Shown here piece by piece: positions 15,311 through 21,825 of a stretch of DNA of 23,874 nucleotides (position 1 is its first letter; the number at the start of each line of letters is the position of its first letter). Made by a program: the position numbers and the translations under genes. Below the pieces are notes generated by a model. The model saw only the letters and a list, made by a program, of their open reading frames with translations, did not search any database and was not told where the DNA came from. Origin of the DNA: Parcubacteria group bacterium Athens0714_26 (GTDB lineage: Bacteria; Patescibacteriota; Minisyncoccia; UBA6257; 02-FULL-45-10c); the NCBI GenBank assembly GCA_007376745.1, contig VMGU01000007.1, positions 1 to 23,874 on the forward strand. Reading direction: 5' to 3'.

Positions 15311-15844
15311 ATGGATAAAAAAATAAAAACAAAATTTGTATTTCATAATAGCGGGCAGGTTATGATAGAGGCTATGGTGGCTATCACTATTGCCATAGTG
15401 GCGCTGCTTGGAATTTTTTCCCTGTTATCAAGTTCTCTCGGCGTGAATAAAACTACTGCCGACCAGTATGTCGCCGCCAATCTGGCGAGCGAGGGCATAG
15501 AATTGGTAAAAAATTTTATTGACAGCAATGTTGTGAATAGCCGCGCCTTTAACGATGGCCCGTGCCTTACCGAGGGTCAGCACGCGGTTGATTATAATGA
15601 TATAAATAATAATTTTTCCTCCTGCTCCACTCAAATCCTCGCAGCTTTTCTTGATTTTGACAGCGGTACCGGAATTTACAGCTATGAAGGCGGAAACCCC
15701 TCTCGTTACCAAAGAATAGTTGATGTTTCGTGGCTGGATGGAGGCAATCAGATTAAGGTGAAGTCGTCTGTTTTTTGGACGACAATCGGCAATAATCAGT
15801 CAAAAATAGAATTAGAGGATATGTTTTTTAATTGGCGGCGGTAA
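15311..15844 (+). CDS. minor pilin, PilV/GspI-like
   Basis: A protein of 177 residues. The prepilin site is NSG before QVMIEAMVAITIAIVALLGIFSLL, with glutamate at mature position 5 and a polar first residue. The downstream helix ANLASEGIELVKNF is typical of the PilV/GspI group. It begins ten bases after the previous gene's stop. The role is as a minor pilin that helps prime pilus assembly, by family analogy. Confidence 0.8.
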   Translation: MDKKIKTKFVFHNSGQVMIEAMVAITIAIVALLGIFSLLSSSLGVNKTTADQYVAANLASEGIELVKNFIDSNVVNSRAFNDGPCLTEGQHAVDYNDINNNFSSCSTQILAAFLDFDSGTGIYSYEGGNPSRYQRIVDVSWLDGGNQIKVKSSVFWTTIGNNQSKIELEDMFFNWRR

Positions 15845-15867
15845 CGGATTAAAAACAGTGACAAATT

Positions 15868-16392
15868 ATGAAAAAAAATTTTTATAAAAAAATAATTACT
15901 GATAAATCCGATTCAGGATTTACCATAGTTGAACTTATCGTGGCAATGGGTTTATTTATGGTTTTAATTACTATGGTTTCGGGAGTTTTTCTGCGGTCCA
16001 TCAGAACCCAGCGGGCAGTCGTCGGTTTAATTGCGGCCAACAGCAATGCCCAGCTGGCGATTGAGCAGATGGCGCGCGAAATGAGAACAGGGAGTGTTTT
16101 TTCCATTTCCGGTCCGGACGATAATATCATTAATTTTACAAATGCGAAGGACGAAGCAGTGGCTTATTCCTGGGACAGCGCCGATAAGTCGTTAAAGCGC
16201 AGCGTTGGCGGCGTGGAAGAAAAAATCACTGCCGATAACGTAAGTGTCGAAAAGGCGAATTTTATTTTACTTTCCGATAATTCTTATCCCGCGCGCATCA
16301 CCGTTATAATGAAAATCGGGGCGAATAATCTTAACAAGGGCGATGAAGCGTTTATTAATATTCAGACCACGGTAAGCTCCAGGACATTATAG
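15868..16392 (+). CDS. minor pilin, PilW/GspJ-like
   Basis: A protein of 174 residues. The prepilin signal is DSG before FTIVELIVAMGLFMVLITMVSGVFL. It is followed by QLAIEQMAREMRTGS, a hallmark of the PilW/GspJ group, and a beta-rich domain ending in QTTVSSRTL. It lies 23 bases after the PilV-like gene. Likely part of the minor pilin complex at the pilus tip. Confidence 0.82.
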   Translation: MKKNFYKKIITDKSDSGFTIVELIVAMGLFMVLITMVSGVFLRSIRTQRAVVGLIAANSNAQLAIEQMAREMRTGSVFSISGPDDNIINFTNAKDEAVAYSWDSADKSLKRSVGGVEEKITADNVSVEKANFILLSDNSYPARITVIMKIGANNLNKGDEAFINIQTTVSSRTL

Positions 16393-16418
16393 GTTGAATT
16401 AAAATTAAAATATTTTGT

Positions 16419-16424
16419 TATAAT
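16419..16424 (+). promoter_or_regulatory. -10 box before the PilX-like gene
   Basis: A perfect TATAAT six bases before the ATG at 16431. That ATG opens only an eight-codon frame (MEKGAGAR, stop 16455-16457). The PilX-like frame overlaps it in another phase, with a GTG at 16441 and an ATG at 16465. Confidence 0.45.
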
Positions 16425-16440
16425 TTTATTATGGAAAAAG

Positions 16441-16866
16441 GTGCCGGTGCGCGTTAATAAAAATATGGGTAATCGCTTACAAAGAAATTTAAGCGCTCGG
16501 TCCGGGCAGGCGATGCTTATGACTGTTTTGGTATTGTCGGGAACCATTTTGGGGGCTACTACTATAGCCGGTCTTTTGACGCTTTATCAGCTTAGGCAGT
16601 CAGCCGACGTCGCAAATTCCGCCAAGGCGATATTTGCTTCCGATGCTGGCATAGAATGGCGGCTTTATAAGTTTTTTAAACTTGATGGCCAGACTTGTCT
16701 GGATTGTCCTGATGGGGTCGGATGTCCCCAGCCGGAAATGACAAATCAGTCTACTTTTACCTCCAGTTGTGTAGTTTCACCGGAGGGCGACATCACCATT
16801 AAATCTTCGGGCGAAGCCAATAAAACTTCCCGTGCTTTGCGCATAGACTTAATACTTGAAAAATAA
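16441..16866 (+). CDS. minor pilin, PilX-like
   Basis: A protein of 141 residues from the GTG at 16441, or 133 from the ATG at 16465, which I find equally likely. The sequence ARSGQAMLMTVLVLSGTILGATTIAGLLTLYQLRQS resembles PilX-type minor pilins, which lack the strict FTLIE motif and often have no Glu5. SAKAIFASDAGIEWRLYKFFK follows, typical of PilX (an AxxAGxE-like segment). Four cysteines (CLDCPDGVGC and SSCVV) may form disulfides. It ends the pilin cluster and its last codons overlap an upstream TTG of the ligA frame. The start region is ambiguous and may contain a frameshift (see findings). Confidence 0.75.
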   Translation: MPVRVNKNMGNRLQRNLSARSGQAMLMTVLVLSGTILGATTIAGLLTLYQLRQSADVANSAKAIFASDAGIEWRLYKFFKLDGQTCLDCPDGVGCPQPEMTNQSTFTSSCVVSPEGDITIKSSGEANKTSRALRIDLILEK

Positions 16867-16897
16867 ATCTCTATCAGGCAAAAAAGCTGTTATAAAT

Positions 16898-18940
16898 ATG
16901 GAAAAAACACAGGCTAAAAAAAGAATTGAGCAGCTTAAAAAATCAATTAATCATTATCGCTACGCCTATCACGTACTTGATAAGTCTTTGATATCCGATG
17001 AGGCTCTGGACTCCTTGAAAAAGGAGCTTTTTGATTTGGAGCAGCAGTTTCCGGATTTGGTTACGTCTGATTCGCCGACACAGCGCATAGGCGGCAAGCC
17101 GCTCAAAGAATTTAAAAAAGTCCATCACGAGGCGCCTATGATTTCTTTTAATGACGCTTTTTCGCGCGAGGATATGCGGGCGTGGCTAACAAGGCTGGAA
17201 AATTATTTAGGCAGGCCGCTTCGCTATACCGACAAAACATTTTATTGCGAGTTAAAAATTGACGGCTTGGCCATTGAATTTATTTATGAAAACAGCGTTT
17301 TAGTTCAATGTTCAACCAGGGGCAACGGATTTATCGGTGAGGATATTACCCAAAATATAAAAACAGTTGAAGCTGTGCCGTTAAGGCTTAAAGAGACCGA
17401 TAAAAAATATAAATTGCCATCTAGACTCATTGTCCGCGGCGAAGTTTTTTTAAGTAAAAAAGAATTTGAAAGAATTAATAAAGAACAAGAAGCCAAGGGC
17501 GCAAAAGTTTACGCCAATCCGCGCAATATCGCTGCTGGCTCGGTGAGACAGCTTGACCCGAAAGTTATTGCCAGCCGCAAGCTGGATTCTTTTCAATATG
17601 ACATTATCGGTGACTTGGGCCAGCAGTATCACGAAAACGAGCACGAGGCTTTAAAAAGTTTTGGCTGTAAAATCAATCCGCACAATAAAGCCGTAGCCTC
17701 ATTAGAAGATATTTTTGAATTCCATGATTATTGGGCTAAGAATAGAGAAGAGCTTGATTATGAAATAGATGGCATAGTTGTAATAATAAATGACAATCGG
17801 GAATATAAAGAGGGGGGCGTTATCGGCAAGGCGCCTCGGGCCGGTATTGCTTTTAAATTCTCGCCGCGGGAAGCGACTACTATTATAGAAGGCATAAAAC
17901 TTCAAATTGGTAGAACTGGTGTTTTAACCCCCGTGGCCGAGTTGCGGTCGGTAGAAGTGGGCGGTATCACCATTTCTCACGCTACTCTGCATAATTATGA
18001 TGAAATACAGCGTTTGGGTCTCAAAATAGGCGATACCGTGGTGGTAAGCCGCGCCGGAGACGTTATTCCGCAGGTCACCAAAGTATTAAAAGAATTGCGT
18101 ACAGGCAAGGAAAAAGATTTTAAAATGCCAAGCGTGTGCTCGGTAGACGGCTCTAAAGTGATAAAAGACGGAGTGGCGTACAGATGTAGCAATAAAAATT
18201 GTGGAGCCAGACAAAGAGAATATCTTTACCATTTTGTTTCAAAAGGAGCGTTTGATATAGATGGTATGGGGCCTAAGATTATTGACCGGTTTTTGGACGA
18301 GGGGCTTATCGGTGACGCCGCGGATATTTTTAGCCTTAAAGAAGGGGATATAAAGTTATTAGAGCGTTTTGGCGAGAAATCCGCGGAAAATATAGTGGAA
18401 GAAATTCAGTTAAAAAAGAAAATTTTACTTCCGCGGTTTATTTATAGTCTCGGCATTATTCACGTGGGTGAAGAAACTGCAATTCTTTTGTCGGATAGGC
18501 TGCAAAAAGAAAAAGGCAAGGTTTCGGCACCCGCGGAGGTTTGGAATTTTTTAAATCATATTTCAATAAATGAGCTGCAGGAAATTCCTGATGTGGGTCC
18601 TAAGGTAGCGGTAAGTATTTATAATTATTTTCACGATACGCGGCACCATGATTTAATAAATAAATTTAATAAGGCGGGCATTTTGTTGGAAATGCCGCCC
18701 AAAATTAAAAATGAAAAATTAAAAAATAAAATTTTTGTGCTGACGGGGAGTTTAAAATCCATGTCCCGCAGCGATGCTAAAGAAAAAATACGTCTCTTGG
18801 GAGGAGAGGCTACGGAGTCCGTTTCTAAAAAAACAAGCTATGTTGTGGCAGGCAGCGACCCGGGCTCCAAGCTGGCGCAGGCCAATAAGTTGGGCGTGAA
18901 AGTTATTGGTGAAAAAGATTTTATAAAATTACTTGATTAA
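16898..18940 (+). CDS. ligA: NAD-dependent DNA ligase LigA
   Basis: A protein of 680 residues from the ATG at 16898. The frame extends to a TTG at 16856 within the previous gene, but those 14 residues do not belong to the family. Domains in order: Ia domain (HYRYAYHVLDKSLISDEALD), adenylation domain with the active Lys120 in CELKIDG, OB fold, zinc finger (about 414-435), helix-hairpin-helix region (about 440-590) and BRCT domain (about 610-680, with IFVLTGSLKSMSRSDA and TSYVVAGSDPGSKL). The zinc finger has Cys414, Cys430 and Cys435, but the expected fourth ligand is Asp417 (CSVDG where CPxCG is normal). It seals nicks in replication and repair. A strong terminator follows. Confidence 0.95.
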   Translation: MEKTQAKKRIEQLKKSINHYRYAYHVLDKSLISDEALDSLKKELFDLEQQFPDLVTSDSPTQRIGGKPLKEFKKVHHEAPMISFNDAFSREDMRAWLTRLENYLGRPLRYTDKTFYCELKIDGLAIEFIYENSVLVQCSTRGNGFIGEDITQNIKTVEAVPLRLKETDKKYKLPSRLIVRGEVFLSKKEFERINKEQEAKGAKVYANPRNIAAGSVRQLDPKVIASRKLDSFQYDIIGDLGQQYHENEHEALKSFGCKINPHNKAVASLEDIFEFHDYWAKNREELDYEIDGIVVIINDNREYKEGGVIGKAPRAGIAFKFSPREATTIIEGIKLQIGRTGVLTPVAELRSVEVGGITISHATLHNYDEIQRLGLKIGDTVVVSRAGDVIPQVTKVLKELRTGKEKDFKMPSVCSVDGSKVIKDGVAYRCSNKNCGARQREYLYHFVSKGAFDIDGMGPKIIDRFLDEGLIGDAADIFSLKEGDIKLLERFGEKSAENIVEEIQLKKKILLPRFIYSLGIIHVGEETAILLSDRLQKEKGKVSAPAEVWNFLNHISINELQEIPDVGPKVAVSIYNYFHDTRHHDLINKFNKAGILLEMPPKIKNEKLKNKIFVLTGSLKSMSRSDAKEKIRLLGGEATESVSKKTSYVVAGSDPGSKLAQANKLGVKVIGEKDFIKLLD

Positions 18941-18966
18941 AATTTAAGAATAACTTGCTTTACGGC

Positions 18967-19000
18967 AGGGCATCCAACAAAGGTTGAGTGCCCTTTTTTA
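18967..19000 (+). terminator. intrinsic terminator of ligA
   Basis: GGGCATCCAAC pairs with GTTGAGTGCCC (11 positions: nine Watson-Crick pairs, one G-T pair and one mismatch) around an AAAG loop, followed by TTTTTTATTT. It lies 27 bases after the ligA stop and directly before the gatC promoter. Confidence 0.88.
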
Positions 19001-19015
19001 TTTAACTTTTTGGAT

Positions 19016-19021
19016 TATAAT
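19016..19021 (+). promoter_or_regulatory. -10 box directly before gatC
   Basis: A perfect TATAAT ends seven bases before the gatC ATG, after the ligA terminator. This predicts a leaderless or nearly leaderless gatC-gatA message. No good -35 box is seen. Confidence 0.55.
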
Positions 19022-19028
19022 ATAAATA

Positions 19029-19319
19029 ATGTCTGATATTATCAATAAAAAATCACTTGAGCATCTGGCGGCTTTGGCGAGAATTGAATTTAAAAAAGGC
19101 GAGGAGGATAAGATGCTTAAGGATATGGAAGCCATTTTGGAGCATTTTAAGGAGCTTCAAAAAGTAGACACCACTGGCGTGGAGCCTATGACTGGCGGCA
19201 CGTTGCTTAGAAGCATTACAAGGGAAGACGCCCATAAAAATAATAATACTAGGAGAGGCGTGGAATTATTTCCGGATTCCCTTGACGGCTATCTTAAAGT
19301 TCCCAATGTATTTGATTAA
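19029..19319 (+). CDS. gatC: glutamyl/aspartyl-tRNA amidotransferase subunit C
   Basis: A protein of 96 residues, the normal GatC length. Family motifs are LEHLAALARIEF, a helix up to HFKELQKVDTTGVEPM and a C-terminal DSLDGYLKVPNVFD. GatC wraps around GatA in the GatCAB complex that converts Glu-tRNA(Gln) or Asp-tRNA(Asn) to the amidated forms. It is followed by gatA after two bases; gatB is not in the window. Confidence 0.95.
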   Translation: MSDIINKKSLEHLAALARIEFKKGEEDKMLKDMEAILEHFKELQKVDTTGVEPMTGGTLLRSITREDAHKNNNTRRGVELFPDSLDGYLKVPNVFD

Positions 19320-19321
19320 TT

Positions 19322-20806
19322 ATGGATTTGAAGGGCTTAACTGTTAAAAAATTTAATAAGGGTCTAGTCGCCGGAAATTTCTCCGCGTGTGAAGCTGTGG
19401 AGGAATTTTTTAATAGTATCGAGGAAAAAGATAAAAAAATTGACGCTTATTTAAGCCTTAATAAAGATTTTGCTTTGAATCAGGCGGAGGACACCGATAG
19501 GAAAATCGCCAAAAAAGAAAAAATTAATTTAATGGCCGGCATACCCATGGCCGTAAAAGACAATATTTTAATTGAGGGACTACCCGCGACTTCAGCTTCT
19601 AAAATTTTAGAAAATTACCGCGCCAGTTATGACGCCACGGTTATAAAGAAATTAAAAAATGCCGGAGCGGTATTTCTGGGTAAAACCAATATGGATGAAT
19701 TTGCTATGGGTTCTTCCACCGAAAACTCCGGTTTTAAAATCACTAAAAATCCTCACGATTTAACGAGGGTGCCGGGCGGCTCATCCGGCGGTTCAGCTGC
19801 CGCCGTTGCAGCCGATTTAGCGGTTGTCGCTCTGGGATCCGATACGGGTGGCTCCATACGCCAGCCAGCCGCGTTTTGCGGCGTTGTGGGCCTTAAACCG
19901 ACTTATGGCGCGGTTTCCCGCTATGGAGCCATGGCTATGGCGTCCAGCCTTGACCAAATCGGCTCATTCGGCAAAACCGTGGAGGATGCGGCTATTTTAT
20001 TCAAAGAAATCAGCGGACATGACGATTTGGATTCTACCAGCGCGGCGGCAAGTTACGGCGAAGAGCTTATAAATCCCGACTTTGAAAACATTAAAAAATT
20101 AAAAATCGGCATACCCGAAGAATATTTTGCTCCGACGTTTCAGTCGGAGTCCCGACCCGATGGCGTCGGGATAGATGGCTTGGACAATGAAGTCGGCAAA
20201 AACATAGAAGCCGTTATAAATGATTTTAAAAAATCTGGGTTTGAAATTAAAAAAATCAGTTTGCCGCATACAAAATACGCTCTCTCGTGTTATTACATTA
20301 TTATGCCGGCTGAAGCCAGCACTAATTTGTCGCGGTATGACGGCATCCGATATGGCATAAGAAGTGAAGAAAAAACTTTGCTGGATATGTATAAAAAAAG
20401 CCGTAGCAAAGGATTCGGAGAAGAGGTAAAAAGAAGAATTATTTTGGGAACATTCGTGTTGTCGGCTGGTTATTATGACGCTTATTACGCCAAGGCGCAG
20501 AAAGTCCGCAGTCTGATTCTGATTAAAAATGATTTTGATGAGGCATTTAAACAAGTAGATGTTATTTTGACTCCGGTTTCGCCGACTTTGCCTTTTAAAA
20601 TTGGGGAAAAAATTAGCGACCCGCTTTCTATGTATTTATCAGACATTTTTACTATACCGGTTAATTTAGCCGGAGTGCCGGCGGTTTCCATACCGGTTAA
20701 AAATCCGACTACCGCTCTTCCCGTGGGTTTTCAATTAATAGGCAGGCATTTTAAAGAGGCGGATATTTTAGGGCTAGGCCAATATTATGAGCAATCAATT
20801 ATTTAA
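19322..20806 (+). CDS. gatA: glutamyl/aspartyl-tRNA amidotransferase subunit A, with a 14-codon palindromic insert
   Basis: A protein of 494 residues. The amidase signature is GGSSGGSAAAVAADLAVVALGSDTGGS split across 152-178, with the Ser-Ser-Lys triad at Lys79 (AVKDNI), Ser154 and Ser178. GatA releases ammonia from glutamine and channels it to GatB. Residues 271-284 are an unusual insert encoded by a palindromic element. Without it the sequence reads EYFADGLDNEV, the usual form in the family (EYF..GLD.EV). The insert lies after the catalytic signature in a region expected to be a surface loop, so activity is probably kept. The stop overlaps the next gene by 20 bases. Confidence 0.95.
   Translation: MDLKGLTVKKFNKGLVAGNFSACEAVEEFFNSIEEKDKKIDAYLSLNKDFALNQAEDTDRKIAKKEKINLMAGIPMAVKDNILIEGLPATSASKILENYRASYDATVIKKLKNAGAVFLGKTNMDEFAMGSSTENSGFKITKNPHDLTRVPGGSSGGSAAAVAADLAVVALGSDTGGSIRQPAAFCGVVGLKPTYGAVSRYGAMAMASSLDQIGSFGKTVEDAAILFKEISGHDDLDSTSAAASYGEELINPDFENIKKLKIGIPEEYFAPTFQSESRPDGVGIDGLDNEVGKNIEAVINDFKKSGFEIKKISLPHTKYALSCYYIIMPAEASTNLSRYDGIRYGIRSEEKTLLDMYKKSRSKGFGEEVKRRIILGTFVLSAGYYDAYYAKAQKVRSLILIKNDFDEAFKQVDVILTPVSPTLPFKIGEKISDPLSMYLSDIFTIPVNLAGVPAVSIPVKNPTTALPVGFQLIGRHFKEADILGLGQYYEQSII
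20131..20172 (+). repeat. double-hairpin palindromic element, copy 3 (inside gatA)
   Basis: Order of parts: TCCGACG (20131-20137), loop, GTCGGAG (20143-20149), then GTCCCGAC (20149-20156), an 8-base loop CCGATGGC, and GTCGGGAT (20165-20172). With C20130, hairpin 1 is CTCCGAC with GTCGGAG, so a C-to-T change on the left is matched by a G-to-A change on the right compared with the tRNA copies. The length of 42 bases keeps the reading frame, and removing it restores an ordinary GatA sequence. Confidence 0.78.
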
Positions 20807-21332
20807 AGATGTTTTTGATTTTATTTATAACGCCAGAGATATAGGCGTCGGCTTTATTTCTAATAATCTAATATTGATTGAATCCACCGCCATTATGATA
20901 AGTGCCCTGCTTTTATGGGGGATAATTTCTATACTGATAAAAACAGATTTTATAAATGAAAAAGCGGATGAAATTTCAGATGTTATGCAGAAAGGTAAGT
21001 CATTTCAAAGAAAGTCCGTGCGCGCTTGGAATCAGGTTAAGTTAAAAATGGCTTCGGCTGACCTCCTGCAATGGAAAGCCGCGTTACTGGAGGCGGACGC
21101 GATTTTAAACGAAATTTTAAAAATGTCGGGTTATAACGGCAGTGATCTATCGGATAAATTGAATAATATGACAACGGCTGAATTATCTAATCTGGAAGAC
21201 ATCAAAGAAGCCAATAATATTTGTGGTCACATAGTCAAAGAACCCGAATATGATTTAAGTAGGGAAGAGTCCATAAGAATCGGCAAAATTTACAAAAAAG
21301 CTTTAATTGAATTGAATTTGATTGACGAATAA
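20787..21332 (+). CDS. single-pass membrane protein of unknown function
   Basis: A protein of 181 residues with one membrane helix at about 28-48 (LILIESTAIMISALLLWGIISILI). A soluble part follows with a helical, charged segment (ADEISDVMQKGKSFQRKSVRAWNQVKLKMASADLLQWKAALLEADAIL) and a C-terminal ESIRIGKIYKKALIELNLI. I recognise the general pattern from Patescibacteria genomes, but I know no function. The ATG lies inside gatA (20-base overlap), so translation is probably coupled to gatA. A weak hairpin with a T-run (21440-21467) lies downstream. Confidence 0.8.
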   Translation: MSNQLFKDVFDFIYNARDIGVGFISNNLILIESTAIMISALLLWGIISILIKTDFINEKADEISDVMQKGKSFQRKSVRAWNQVKLKMASADLLQWKAALLEADAILNEILKMSGYNGSDLSDKLNNMTTAELSNLEDIKEANNICGHIVKEPEYDLSREESIRIGKIYKKALIELNLIDE

Positions 21333-21361
21333 AGTAATATATCAAAAGCATTTATATTTAT

Positions 21362-21460
21362 GCGGTGGTAGCCCCGACGTTCGAAGAAGTCGGGGTCCCG
21401 ACCTCCGATAAATCGGAGCGTCGGGACTTAGCGGTCTTTGCTTTTTTGGTGAAAAGCGCT
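21362..21460 (+). pseudogene. broken tRNA-Asp copy interrupted by palindromic element
   Basis: GCGGTGGTAGC (21362-21372) is identical to the first 11 bases of the intact tRNA-Asp 125 bases downstream. After a 55-base element the tRNA sequence resumes at 21428 with TTAGCGGTCTTTGC, a degenerate form of TTAGTGGTCTAAAGC. No anticodon, T-arm or 3' acceptor strand is recognisable. The remainder (GCTTTT, loop, AAAAGC, then GCTTTTTATT, 21440-21467) could act as a weak terminator. Confidence 0.68.
21373..21427 (+). repeat. double-hairpin palindromic element, copy 2 (in tRNA-Asp pseudogene)
   Basis: Hairpin 1 is CCCCGAC (21372-21378, first C from the tRNA) with GTCGGGG (21389-21395) and a 10-base loop. 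Hairpin 2 is GTCCCGAC (21395-21402) with GTCGGGAC (21420-21427), extended inside by CTCCGA (21403-21408) and TCGGAG (21413-21418) around a TAAA loop, giving 14 pairs with one bulged C. Removing the 55 bases rejoins GTAGC and TTAG exactly as in copy 1. Confidence 0.82.
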
Positions 21461-21467
21461 TTTTATT
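21440..21467 (+). terminator. weak hairpin with T-run after the membrane protein gene
   Basis: GCTTTT (21440-21445) pairs with AAAAGC (21452-21457), followed by GCTTTTTATT. The stem has only six pairs, mostly A-T, so termination may be inefficient. Confidence 0.35.
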
Positions 21468-21486
21468 GATAAAATAATGAAATAAT

Positions 21487-21560
21487 GCGGTGGTAGCTTA
21501 GTGGTCTAAAGCGCCTCCCTGTCACGGAGGAGATCGTGGGTTCAAATCCCATTCACCGCG
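21487..21560 (+). tRNA. tRNA-Asp (anticodon GTC)
   Basis: A complete cloverleaf of 74 bases. The acceptor stem is GCGGTGG with TCACCGC. The D-stem is GCTT with AAGC. The anticodon arm is CCTCC, CTGTCAC, GGAGG, giving GTC. The T-arm is GTGGG, TTCAAAT, CCCAT. The discriminator base is G and CCA is not encoded. The 3' end runs directly into a structured intergenic region that uses the discriminator G in a possible long stem. Confidence 0.96.
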
Positions 21561-21762
21561 CACTACTTCGCCAAGGCTTCGTAGTGCAAGCACTTTATAG
21601 CCAAGGGCGACAAGGTACGAGCACTTTTTGATTTGGCGAAGGAGTGCCCTCCATAGCTTATACTCTACGAAGTTTGATGAAGTAGAGATATGCGACGGAG
21701 GGCATACTTATTATTACCCGTATAAAACCGTAGACCGTAAATCTAAGGAGATTTGTTTTATA
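21560..21762 (+). ncRNA. highly structured intergenic region, possible noncoding RNA
   Basis: Three stems are visible. (1) 21560-21574 pairs with 21633-21647 over 15 positions with one mismatch (GCACTACTTCGCCAA with TTGGCGAAGGAGTGC). A competing local hairpin pairs GCACTAC (21560-21566) with GTAGTGC (21581-21587). (2) TGCCCTCC (21645-21652) pairs with GGAGGGCA (21697-21704), with an inner CTCTAC (21663-21668) and GTAGAG (21682-21687). (3) TATAAAAC (21721-21728) pairs with GTTTTATA (21755-21762), with inner AAATCT and AGATTT around an AAGG loop. No open frame of note exists here. It could be an RNA processed from the tRNA-Asp transcript, a leader of rlmN, or a cluster of palindromic repeats. 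I cannot match it to a known family. Confidence 0.35.
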
Positions 21763-21763
21763 A

Positions 21764-21793
21764 ATGCTAAAATTTTATAAAATTAAAGTTTGA
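21764..21793 (+). CDS. possible short leader peptide before rlmN
   Basis: ATG at 21764 opens a nine-codon frame, MLKFYKIKV, with TGA at 21791-21793. AAGGAG lies 13 bases upstream, in the loop of the 21721-21762 hairpin. It could be chance: the spacing is long and the bases are AT-rich. Confidence 0.18.
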   Translation: MLKFYKIKV

Positions 21794-21818
21794 GTTGATT
21801 CTTAACCCGTGATATAAC
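21790..21818 (+). promoter_or_regulatory. promoter of rlmN with palindrome around the -10 box
   Basis: TTGAGT at 21790-21795, a 17-base spacer and TATAAC at 21813-21818, which ends seven bases before the rlmN ATG (leaderless). The -10 box is flanked by a perfect inverted repeat, CGTGA (21808-21812) and TCACG (21819-21823), which could be an operator. Confidence 0.6.
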
Positions 21819-21825
21819 TCACGAT

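Noticed and set aside
16856..16897. TTG start of ligA that overlaps the PilX-like gene
   Set aside because: The added 14 residues do not fit LigA, and the ATG at 16898 gives the standard N-terminus and length.
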